Of a stretch of 24,319 bases of DNA, positions 6,987 through 12,098 are shown piece after piece. The first letter of the stretch is position 1, and each line of letters opens with the position of its first letter. The translations under genes were made by a program, and so were the position numbers. This DNA comes from a virus, in IMG/VR virus record IMGVR_UViG_3300037541_000280, positions 1 to 24,319 of that record; one strand, written 5' to 3'. Under the pieces are notes generated by a model that was not told where the DNA came from, searched no databases, and saw only the letters and a program-made list of their open reading frames with translations.

Positions 6987-7826
6987 TTAGAAAGTTTCAG
7001 CCTCAGGTTCAGTCTTCAATTGCGCCGGGTTACTGTCATCCGGTTCCGGATCCGGTTCAGCGGGCGGCGGAGTGTATCCGCTTCCCGGCCAAAATTTTTG
7101 ATACGCGGCCCATTCCAGCGGTAGGTCCGTCGTGATGCCAAGGCGGTTTTTGGCCGCAATTGCTGGCGTCCCGACGGTGCGAACGCGTCTCCGCGTTCCG
7201 CCTTTTCCGAGCACCCGCTTGCCTTGCTTCTTATCGATCTCGATTTCCTCAACGCTGACATCCGTGCAAGCAAAAAACATCTCGTCGCACCACTCACGCA
7301 CAGCGGCTGCCGCCTTGTCTTGCAGGTCAAGCTGCCATTGTGTGTACGACTGACGCTCTGGATCGTCAATTCGCTGGCTTTTCGCGTGCCCCAACAAAAC
7401 AATCGTCCAGCCATGTTTGGCCTGCATCGTCGCGAAGTAGTCCAGCATTTTGCTGATCCGCGCCGCTGCCATATTGTTGCCAGCACCGTAGCCGCCACCG
7501 GCTTTGTGCAGTTCGTGTTCCTTGACGTCGTTCTCAACGCAAAGCTTTCGGTGAAGCAGCTTCTCAGCCCAATCGATCGAATCGAGAACGATTGTTTTCC
7601 ACGGTCCGCCATCGCGGATTAATTCTTGCACTGTCGATGCAAGCGTTGTCCATTCGGTGATCTGCTTCGTTCGAGCAACGTCTAGGTCATTGCATCCGCC
7701 CTCGATGTCCACAAACAACGGGTCAGGTGCTTTGCTCGCCCAAGTTGTTTTTCCAACGCCTGGCGGCCCGTAGAGCAAAACACGCCGAGGGCGTGGCTGT
7801 TTGCCGCGTATTACTTCGATTGGCAT
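6987..7826 (-). CDS. Sak4-like RecA-fold ATPase (phage recombination)
   Basis: A 279-aa P-loop ATPase. Walker A is GPPGVGKTT (residues 20-28), Walker B is TIVLDS (78-83), and the conserved beta-strand IVLLGHAKS (142-150) follows. This order and size match the phage nucleotide-binding proteins called Sak4, a shortened RecA-like recombinase that promotes single-strand annealing with its SSB partner. The DUF669 gene next door fits that pairing. The C-terminal about 30 residues are proline and acid rich (PPPAEPDPEPDD), a likely disordered tail for partner contacts. The start is ATG 7826, overlapping the previous gene by 16 nt, with GAGG seven bases upstream. Confidence 0.88.
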   Translation of the reverse strand: MPIEVIRGKQPRPRRVLLYGPPGVGKTTWASKAPDPLFVDIEGGCNDLDVARTKQITEWTTLASTVQELIRDGGPWKTIVLDSIDWAEKLLHRKLCVENDVKEHELHKAGGGYGAGNNMAAARISKMLDYFATMQAKHGWTIVLLGHAKSQRIDDPERQSYTQWQLDLQDKAAAAVREWCDEMFFACTDVSVEEIEIDKKQGKRVLGKGGTRRRVRTVGTPAIAAKNRLGITTDLPLEWAAYQKFWPGSGYTPPPAEPDPEPDDSNPAQLKTEPEAETF

Positions 7827-8017
7827 TTGTCAGCCTCGCTTTCTCGCTTCGCTTTGATTTCCGCCCACATTTTGTTCAGCGTATCCAACTCGTATCTAAT
7901 CGTTTCGACGTGTTCTGGAACATGCTGCCAGCTTTCGATTTCCAGTCGAGTAGCCAGTTGGCTGGCCAATGCGCGAACATAATCCAATCGAGTTTCAAAC
8001 GATCGTTCAAGGTTCAC
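7811..8017 (-). CDS. Small helical protein (68 aa)
   Basis: A 68-aa protein starting at GTG 8017, six bases after GGGAGG. It is charged and helical: NLERSFETRLDYVRALASQL at the N-terminus, then HVETIRYELDTLNKMWAEIK with heptad-like spacing, suggesting a short coiled coil. It shares the layout of the preceding gene start, GGAGG followed by TAAAC and GTG, as if these leaders had a common origin. Family unknown. It overlaps the Sak4 gene by 16 nt. Confidence 0.7.
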   Translation of the reverse strand: MNLERSFETRLDYVRALASQLATRLEIESWQHVPEHVETIRYELDTLNKMWAEIKAKRESEADKCQSK

Positions 8018-8019
8018 GT

Positions 8020-8235
8020 TTAGCCTCCCACATTGGACACGACGCCAGCCGCTTGCAATTTCGTCCGCAGCGTCAGCCAGCTTTTGAACGCCGCTTCCAG
8101 GTCAAGCCGAATGCGATCAACTTCGCTTTGGCTAGCTCGCCGAACCTTCATCGCAATCGACATCGACTGCAAGTTATGTCCCACCATCCCCAATCGCGAT
8201 TCAATGTCCTCAATCAATTCCCTGTCAATTGTCAT
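8020..8235 (-). CDS. Small helical protein (71 aa)
   Basis: A 71-aa protein starting at ATG 8235, whose start overlaps the stop of the 35-aa membrane microprotein as ATGA. It is largely helical, MTIDRELIEDIESRLGMVGH followed by SEVDRIRLDLEAAFKSWLTL, with coiled-coil character. No known motif is visible. Its 3' end supplies the GGGAGG ribosome site for the next gene. It looks like a small oligomeric accessory protein, but nothing identifies a role. Confidence 0.65.
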   Translation of the reverse strand: MTIDRELIEDIESRLGMVGHNLQSMSIAMKVRRASQSEVDRIRLDLEAAFKSWLTLRTKLQAAGVVSNVGG

Positions 8236-8339
8236 TTCATCACCCACGCTTTGAAAAACGCCAGCAAGACGTCGCCAAAACATTCGACGACTAGTATTCC
8301 CGCCAGCACACACACCGCCACTAGCCTTGCATGATCCAC
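8232..8339 (-). CDS. 35-aa single-pass membrane microprotein
   Basis: A very short reading frame starts at GTG 8339, five bases after a near-perfect AAGGAGGG. It encodes VDHARLVAVCVLAGILVV and then ECFGDVLLAFFKAWVMK. Residues 6-18 are strongly hydrophobic and the second half is amphipathic or hydrophobic too, so it should sit in the membrane, with a charged HAR near the N-terminus and a lysine at the end. It fills the gap between two genes exactly: its ribosome site lies at the end of the upstream gene, and its stop overlaps the next ATG as ATGA. That geometry is the main support. Possible roles such as a small holin-like or superinfection protein are guesses. Confidence 0.6.
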   Translation of the reverse strand: MDHARLVAVCVLAGILVVECFGDVLLAFFKAWVMK

Positions 8340-8341
8340 GT

Positions 8342-8554
8342 TTACCCTCCTTGCCGCTCGCGATCCCGTCTCCGTAGCTGTGCCGCCTGCCGGCGGTCGT
8401 AAGATGTCGTCGGTCGGTCAACGTGATTGGTCGCGTATAACTGCGTCAGAATCACGTCTGTCAGGCTCGTCTGCCACTTGTCGCGGATCGATTCGAGCCG
8501 CAATAGCAGCGGATCGTCGAGCGACAATCGGAATGTTATTTTTCTTGTTGGCAT
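8342..8554 (-). CDS. Ribbon-helix-helix-like small protein
   Basis: A 70-aa basic protein. Residues 5-40, KITFRLSLDDPLLLRLESIR followed by DKWQTSLTDVILTQL, fit a ribbon-helix-helix (Arc/CopG) pattern: one beta strand with alternating residues, a helix, a turn containing TS, and a second helix. The C-terminal part is Arg/Gln-rich (RRQAAQLRRRDRERQGG) and could contact nucleic acid. Such proteins dimerise and bind operators, so this may be a transcription factor of the early region. It overlaps the upstream gene by 19 nt. The assignment is by pattern only. Confidence 0.6.
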   Translation of the reverse strand: MPTRKITFRLSLDDPLLLRLESIRDKWQTSLTDVILTQLYATNHVDRPTTSYDRRQAAQLRRRDRERQGG

Positions 8555-8766
8555 TCGCTTACCTTTCTCTTGTCGTTAATGTCGCGGAGGATGCCAGCCT
8601 CCATCATGGTGATTCGCAAGTTATCGGCTATTCGCTCGACTTGGGTATTGTCTTTCGGAAGGCATTTGCTATCCAGTCGAACGCAATGCTCCAGTGCCGC
8701 TTGGCACATCGCGATGATTACGTCAAGTTCGCGGCGGATTGTTCGTTGGTGGAATTCGGTGATCAT
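8536..8766 (-). CDS. Small helical protein (76 aa)
   Basis: A 76-aa protein from ATG 8766, overlapping the upstream stop as ATGA. It begins MITEFHQRTIRRELDVIIAM and continues with helices around CQAALEHCVRLDSKCL and VERIADNLRITMMEAGILRD. It ends KVSECQQEK. Four cysteines are spread through the chain without a zinc-type spacing. Nothing identifies a family. The coupled start is the reason for choosing this Met over the longer frame beginning at 8892. Confidence 0.68.
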   Translation of the reverse strand: MITEFHQRTIRRELDVIIAMCQAALEHCVRLDSKCLPKDNTQVERIADNLRITMMEAGILRDINDKRKVSECQQEK

Positions 8767-9401
8767 TGTTTCACCTCCGCAATTGACCTGTCGACGATAT
8801 CTTTGGCCAACTCGTTCATGCGTGCCATGTTGTATTGATCCCAAACCGGAAACGAGTAATTGCCGCTTCGATGCTTTGGATCTAACGCCCACAGCACGTC
8901 ATAGAAACAAAACTGAATCGCAAGGTTTCCGCGAACGCTGTCACGAGTTTTGATCCTGTTGCGCAGCTCAGCAAAAACCGGCGGCAACTGCGCCAGCTCC
9001 TTTACGCTTTGCAAATCTCGAAATGAATTGGCAAGCTCAGCAGCGGCACTATGGTTTTCCGCCATTCGTAACGACAACGCCAACCGGCTTCCCGAGTTGC
9101 CAAACCCCTTTTCGTGCGTCCCGCCAAGCTGATACGCCTGCACGCCGCAAGCGTAGATGTCCGTTTGACACCATCGGTCGTAATCACACTTCGCATTGAT
9201 GACACCGATCCGAATTCCAAACCGATACATGGCGAGCATGTCTCGATTGACCGTGACGCCGCCTCGCGGACTGGCCGCAATCGCAGGCTGTTTTCGCTCC
9301 AATGCTTTCGCTTGCTGCGTCAGGGCAGCCAACTCCTCGTCTACTTTGATCTTTCGCAGCCGAGCCTCAACCATCGCCTCGACCAACTCTTCCATATTCA
9401 T
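8763..9401 (-). CDS. Protein of unknown function (212 aa)
   Basis: A 212-aa protein, the largest of the unknowns in the early region. Residues 1-40 form a probable coiled coil (MNMEELVEAMVEARLRKIKV then DEELAALTQQAKALERK). The rest is a compact mixed domain with GGVTVNRDMLAMYRFGIRIG, a segment CDYDRWCQTDIYACGVQAYQ and a C-terminal helical part ending DIVDRSIAEVKQ. No catalytic motif is obvious. The start is ATG 9401 with AAAGGG about nine bases upstream; ATG 9395 is also possible. It is followed by a coupled small gene. Confidence 0.75.
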   Translation of the reverse strand: MNMEELVEAMVEARLRKIKVDEELAALTQQAKALERKQPAIAASPRGGVTVNRDMLAMYRFGIRIGVINAKCDYDRWCQTDIYACGVQAYQLGGTHEKGFGNSGSRLALSLRMAENHSAAAELANSFRDLQSVKELAQLPPVFAELRNRIKTRDSVRGNLAIQFCFYDVLWALDPKHRSGNYSFPVWDQYNMARMNELAKDIVDRSIAEVKQ

Positions 9402-9423
9402 TGTCCACGCCCTTTCAAAAAAA

Positions 9424-9705
9424 CTACGATTGTCGTTTCGCCGATCGTCTCCGCTTCATCTGCACAGGCTCCCAATCATCACGCTGATGATTGGCCTGTA
9501 GAGTCCACGCCAGGTAATCGCCCTTGAACAATCCAGCCGCCACGGCGTCACAATGGGCCTGCTCGTCAGTGCGGCCTGTCGCCTCAGACACGATCCGCCG
9601 TCGCCCAGGACGATGCAAAGCGGCTACAGCGTTGCGGTAGTCCCAACATCGTTTAATGACAGTCCACTTGCCGCCACGAATCGCCTCGATCACATATCCG
9701 CTCAT
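9424..9705 (-). CDS. Small basic protein (93 aa)
   Basis: A 93-aa protein from ATG 9705, overlapping the preceding stop as ATGA. It starts MSGYVIEAIRGGKWTVIKRC, a beta-rich opening, and ends with a basic tail QMKRRRSAKRQS. The middle HRPGRRRIVSEATGRTDEQA is also Arg-rich. A nucleic-acid-binding role would fit the charge, but no known fold is recognised. Confidence 0.68.
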   Translation of the reverse strand: MSGYVIEAIRGGKWTVIKRCWDYRNAVAALHRPGRRRIVSEATGRTDEQAHCDAVAAGLFKGDYLAWTLQANHQRDDWEPVQMKRRRSAKRQS

Positions 9706-9896
9706 TGCTTCGCCTCCAGTTTTTTCGCGTAATGTCGGCACCAATTCTGCATGACGATCAGCCGAGCATGTACCGCCGCTGCCTGCTCGTCCGCCGAGTC
9801 CTCGACTTCGCTTGCCGCTGTCGCGGCGTCGCGGATCTTGCCGACTTGGTGTTCCAGGTCCGTCGCGATGTCGTCAAGTAGTCGAATCAGCTTCAT
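9702..9896 (-). CDS. Small coiled-coil-like protein (64 aa)
   Basis: A 64-aa protein from ATG 9896 with an almost continuous helix: MKLIRLLDDIATDLEHQVGK then AATAASEVEDSADEQAAAVH. It ends HYAKKLEAKQ. Heptad-like hydrophobic spacing suggests a coiled coil. It overlaps the upstream gene by 23 nt and the downstream gene by 4 nt (ATGA). No family recognised. Confidence 0.65.
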   Translation of the reverse strand: MKLIRLLDDIATDLEHQVGKIRDAATAASEVEDSADEQAAAVHARLIVMQNWCRHYAKKLEAKQ

Positions 9897-10080
9897 CGTC
9901 CTGCTCCCTCTTCTCGAGTTCCAAGAGCGACCGCGACGCCACGCGAATCAGGTTGACCAACTCAATCTTTCCACGCCTTGCGTTTTGCTGGTAATAGTTG
10001 TTCTTGATGTTGCTGACACACCCAGTAATTGCCGCCAACGCCTCACCAATTAACGCGTTGATTTCATTCGGTTTCTTCAC
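9874..10080 (-). CDS. Small protein of unknown function (68 aa)
   Basis: A 68-aa protein for which I chose GTG 10080, because GGAAAGG lies about ten bases upstream and the start falls inside the end of the preceding gene, as at most junctions here. The frame stays open to 10221, but that part overlaps the neighbour entirely. The sequence VKKPNEINALIGEALAAITG is followed by NNYYQQNARRGKIELVNLIR and an acidic end EKREQDDEADSTT. It is helical, with no family recognised. Confidence 0.6.
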   Translation of the reverse strand: MKKPNEINALIGEALAAITGCVSNIKNNYYQQNARRGKIELVNLIRVASRSLLELEKREQDDEADSTT

Positions 10081-10297
10081 GCTGCACCGCCTTTCCTCGC
10101 ATATACCATCGTCCGTCATTAGCTCGCCATTCGTCGCCGATGGCGGTTCCGAACTGATGATCTCGACCATGCAGCCAGTGCAAGATTGTAGGTTCATCGG
10201 TCGTCGTTTCACCGTCGACAATCAATTCGACCGGATCAAAATCGTTAATCCAAAGCCACCACGTCATTAGGCGGCCCGGCATTGCTGGTGCGTTCAT
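10064..10297 (-). CDS. Small protein of unknown function (77 aa)
   Basis: A 77-aa protein from ATG 10297, overlapping the upstream stop as ATGA. It contains a tryptophan-rich opening (RLMTWWLWINDFDPVELIVD), then EPTILHWLHGRDHQFGTAIG and DEWRANDGRWYMRGKAVQRE. The aromatic content and beta-like pattern suggest a small folded domain rather than a helical one. No family recognised. Confidence 0.65.
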   Translation of the reverse strand: MNAPAMPGRLMTWWLWINDFDPVELIVDGETTTDEPTILHWLHGRDHQFGTAIGDEWRANDGRWYMRGKAVQREETE

Positions 10298-10608
10298 TGG
10301 TCCTCCTCGACATTGACAAAATCACCGAAGTCCACGTCTCCGCCCCGCGTCTGCCAAACTCGCCACAGGATCGCCAGCTTGCCGAACGGCTTAAGCGACT
10401 CGTCCTCTAGCACGTCCAGCCGCGTTATCAACGCCTGTAGCACATTGGCCGCGTCATCTGGTGCCATGGCTACGATGGCGTCGCCCAGCATCGCACCAAG
10501 GACGTGCTGCGGATTGCGTGTGCCGATCTCGCAATGCCGATGATGCCCGCCGATAATCTCGCCGTGCCGCTTAGTCTCGACCACCGTCAATCGAAATTCA
10601 CGTTCCAT
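10294..10608 (-). CDS. Tandem paralogue B (MEREF protein, 104 aa)
   Basis: A 104-aa protein starting MEREFRLTVVE at ATG 10608. It is paralogous to the gene just upstream: both begin MEREF, both have MLGD in the middle followed by a leucine-rich helix, both carry a (R/K)xWQ box near the C-terminus, and both start with the same 11-nt overlap of the preceding gene. The Shine-Dalgarno is AAGGGG in the shared junction sequence. This copy has a His-rich stretch (HGEIIGGHHRHCEIG). Function is unknown; the family is new to me. Confidence 0.72.
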   Translation of the reverse strand: MEREFRLTVVETKRHGEIIGGHHRHCEIGTRNPQHVLGAMLGDAIVAMAPDDAANVLQALITRLDVLEDESLKPFGKLAILWRVWQTRGGDVDFGDFVNVEEDQ

Positions 10609-10924
10609 CGTCTTGCCCCTTATCCGCTTCGCACGCGTCCCAAAACGATCCCGTCGATCCGTGTTCCTGCCACTTGCGATACTGCACGACGACGTGCAGC
10701 AGACGGCCCACAAGCTCGTCAGATTGTGCGCCGACATACGACCGCTCTAGCAAGCCATGCAACGCCTCATGCACTTGATCGTCCGCAAAATTGCGAATGA
10801 CATCGCCCAGCATCCAGCCCACCGTATAGCTATGCTGGTTGCTTGCGTCCTCGTGCCGCTCAACCCTGCGTTTTTCTTTGCTGTCAACGCGCTCGAAAAA
10901 CACCAGTCCAAATTCACGTTCCAT
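10598..10924 (-). CDS. Tandem paralogue A (MEREF protein, 108 aa)
   Basis: A 108-aa protein starting MEREFGLVFFERVD at ATG 10924, inside the last codons of csrA. It contains HSYTVGWMLGDVIRNFADDQ, a leucine-rich helix VHEALHGLLERSYVG and QYRKWQEHGSTGSFWD. It ends DKGQDDGT, nearly identical to the CsrA end NKGQDNGT because the DNA around both gene junctions is duplicated. Gene and junction were therefore probably copied together. The frame could be extended upstream to 11014, but that part lies wholly inside csrA. Function unknown. Confidence 0.72.
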   Translation of the reverse strand: MEREFGLVFFERVDSKEKRRVERHEDASNQHSYTVGWMLGDVIRNFADDQVHEALHGLLERSYVGAQSDELVGRLLHVVVQYRKWQEHGSTGSFWDACEADKGQDDGT

Positions 10925-11108
10925 TGTCCTGCCCCTTATTTGCGATTTCTTCCCGCCACAACTCAAACGCGGCGGGTGCCTCGAACTCAACCCGGATGCG
11001 ATTTTCACCAGCAATCTTGAGTGTTAGCCTGCCGGTCAGCATCGAGCCGTCCGGCTGGCGAACGCGTAAGATCATGCTTTCGCCGTGTCGGCGTGTGACT
11101 ACTAGCAT
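10914..11108 (-). CDS. csrA: CsrA/RsmA-family translational regulator, phage-encoded
   Basis: A 64-aa CsrA homologue. The N-terminus MLVVTRRHGESMIL matches the family opening (E. coli MLILTRRVGET), and RIRVEFEAP then LWREEI match its C-terminal part. The arginine of the REEI box (R52 here, R44 in E. coli), which contacts RNA, is present. Compared with E. coli there is an insertion of about eight residues between the first strands (near VRQPDGSMLTG). CsrA dimers bind GGA motifs in mRNA leaders and change translation or stability. The start is ATG 11108, six bases after AAAGGA; the longer frame to 11144 lacks support. Its own leader contains GGA in the ribosome site, so autoregulation is conceivable. 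Confidence 0.88.
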   Translation of the reverse strand: MLVVTRRHGESMILRVRQPDGSMLTGRLTLKIAGENRIRVEFEAPAAFELWREEIANKGQDNGT

Positions 11109-11122
11109 TCGATATCCTTTCG

Positions 11123-11260
11123 TTACAACACCCAAAACGCCCACATCTTTTCCGCCTCATGCCAAAAAATGCTGTGCGGCCTATGGCCTAGCCGCTGGCA
11201 TTCTCGCCACATTGCCGCCGCCTGTTCGTACGTTCCGAACGTACGCATCATTCCAATCAT
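11123..11260 (-). CDS. Small aromatic protein (45 aa)
   Basis: A 45-aa protein starting at ATG 11260, seven bases after AAAGGA. It reads MIGMMRTFGTYEQAAAMWRE, then CQRLGHRPHSIFWHEAEKMW and AFWVL. The pattern of a short strand, a helix and an aromatic strand looks like a small folded unit. The longer frame to 11386 overlaps the upstream gene and the hairpin, so I reject it. csrA follows after 14 bases. No family known. Confidence 0.62.
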   Translation of the reverse strand: MIGMMRTFGTYEQAAAMWRECQRLGHRPHSIFWHEAEKMWAFWVL

Positions 11261-11283
11261 GCGATTTCCTTTCGTCGTAGATA

Positions 11284-11306
11284 GCCCGGACGCGTTGCGT
11301 CCGGGC
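11284..11306 (-). other. Intergenic GC-rich perfect hairpin
   Basis: Arms GCCCGGACGC and GCGTCCGGGC form a perfect 10-bp stem around a 3-nt loop. It sits between the 66-aa and 45-aa genes and is preceded on the minus strand by ACGCATCAC, the same flank as the second hairpin at 11556. There is no T-run, so it is not a normal intrinsic terminator. mRNA stabilisation, processing or translational insulation are possible. Confidence 0.7.
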
Positions 11307-11324
11307 GTGTGATGCGTCAGCGGC

Positions 11325-11525
11325 CTAGCGATTGGCCAGATAGTCGAGCGCCAGCCGCAACGCGTTAGCGGGGCGATGGCGGGCATCCGCCACTTGGCAC
11401 GGCGTCGATTGCCATGCGTCGGGGCGGCCCCAGCTAATTTCGATCGTGCTCGATGCGTCGGCGAAATTAGCTCGGACGTAAGCGACTTCGTTGTACCGGT
11501 TCTTAAATTTTCGGATCGTCGTCAT
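11325..11525 (-). CDS. Small basic protein (66 aa)
   Basis: A 66-aa protein from ATG 11525, with GGGAG about seven bases upstream. The sequence MTTIRKFKNRYNEVAYVRAN leads into SSTIEISWGRPDAWQSTPCQ and a helical end ANALRLALDYLANR. The leader AACGCAAGGGAGCGAA is almost the same as that of the preceding 125-aa gene. The longer frame to 11570 runs through the hairpin and is not supported. No family recognised. Confidence 0.68.
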   Translation of the reverse strand: MTTIRKFKNRYNEVAYVRANFADASSTIEISWGRPDAWQSTPCQVADARHRPANALRLALDYLANR

Positions 11526-11555
11526 GATTCGCTCCCTTGCGTTTGGTGTCAGATG

Positions 11556-11580
11556 GCCTGCCAGCAACATGCTGGCAGGC
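11556..11580 (-). other. Intergenic perfect hairpin
   Basis: Arms GCCTGCCAGCA and TGCTGGCAGGC give a perfect 11-bp stem with a 3-nt loop, nine bases after the stop-proximal sequence of the 125-aa gene. It carries the same ACGCATCAC flank as the hairpin at 11284 but a different stem sequence, so the structure rather than the sequence is conserved between the two. No T-run follows on the minus strand. Confidence 0.72.
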
Positions 11581-11588
11581 GTGATGCG

Positions 11589-11966
11589 TTACTCCGCCTC
11601 GACCAAATCCGGCTCGTCGCCGCAGTCGCCGCCTACGTAGATCCAGGTGACGGTATCAGCCGGGTAGGACTCGACCACCTTAACCCACTGGATTCCAGCG
11701 TCGCAAAGCTGGCTGGCCAGACGCGGGACAAGCTCATCGACACCGATGGCCCCGTAGTCATGATCGCTGTCGATGGCGGCCAGCAGGTCGTCCATAGCGT
11801 CATCGCCGGTCAGGTCGAGCACGTCCGCCGGCTCGACATCGCAGCGGTACAGAGTCGCGCCACCAAAGCCCGGGTTGTCGAGATAGTGCTCAGCCGCTTC
11901 GCGAGACTCGGCAAAGCTGGCACTGTCAGAGATATGATCGTCTTGAGCGGCTCGCCAGAGGATCAT
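11589..11966 (-). CDS. Acidic protein of unknown function (125 aa), first early gene
   Basis: A 125-aa strongly acidic protein and the first gene behind the promoter at 12020-12048. It reads MILWRAAQDDHISDSASFAE, has VLDLTGDDAMDDLLAAIDSD in the middle and YVGGDCGDEPDLVEAE at the end. The high Asp/Glu content recalls DNA-mimic or host-interaction proteins made early by phages, but this is only a composition argument. GGGAG about eight bases upstream sets the start at ATG 11966. It is followed by a strong hairpin. Confidence 0.72.
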   Translation of the reverse strand: MILWRAAQDDHISDSASFAESREAAEHYLDNPGFGGATLYRCDVEPADVLDLTGDDAMDDLLAAIDSDHDYGAIGVDELVPRLASQLCDAGIQWVKVVESYPADTVTWIYVGGDCGDEPDLVEAE

Positions 11967-12019
11967 GATTTCGCTCCCTTGCGTTAGTCGGTCCGCGACA
12001 TGCGTCCCGTGATGTTGGA

Positions 12020-12048
12020 ATAGTAGTGATATCGTCCGACGTTGTCAA
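12020..12048 (-). promoter_or_regulatory. Sigma70-type promoter for the early/accessory region
   Basis: On the minus strand a perfect -35 TTGACA (12048 to 12043) is followed by a 17-nt spacer and -10 TACTAT (12025 to 12020, four of six consensus). Transcription would start near 12013 and reach the 125-aa gene after about 47 nt. It lies in the widest gap between the structural and accessory halves. Confidence 0.75.
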
Positions 12049-12060
12049 TCCGCGTTAGAA

Positions 12061-12078
12061 AAATTCCGCGAAGAATTT
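12061..12078 (-). promoter_or_regulatory. Perfect palindrome upstream of the promoter (operator or weak terminator)
   Basis: AAATTC and GAATTT flank a 6-nt GC centre, 12 nt upstream of the -35 box. On the minus strand a run of five T overlaps its end, so it might also end the late transcript weakly. A second small hairpin (ACGAC/GTCGT, 12086-12099) overlaps the glycosyltransferase stop. The location suits an activator or repressor site, but no bound protein is known. Confidence 0.45.
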
Positions 12079-12098
12079 CCCGCGTACGACGCAAGTCG

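Noticed and set aside
9402-9423. Run of seven T after the 93-aa gene stop as a terminator
   Set aside because: On the minus strand this run precedes the 212-aa gene's neighbourhood without a convincing GC-rich stem before it; only a weak CGAT/ATCG pairing is present.
10914-12000. Firm CsrA-binding sites in the early leaders
   Set aside because: GGA occurs in many ribosome sites by chance; the full consensus is not met (for example CAAGGGAG has a mismatch) and no GGA lies in a hairpin loop.
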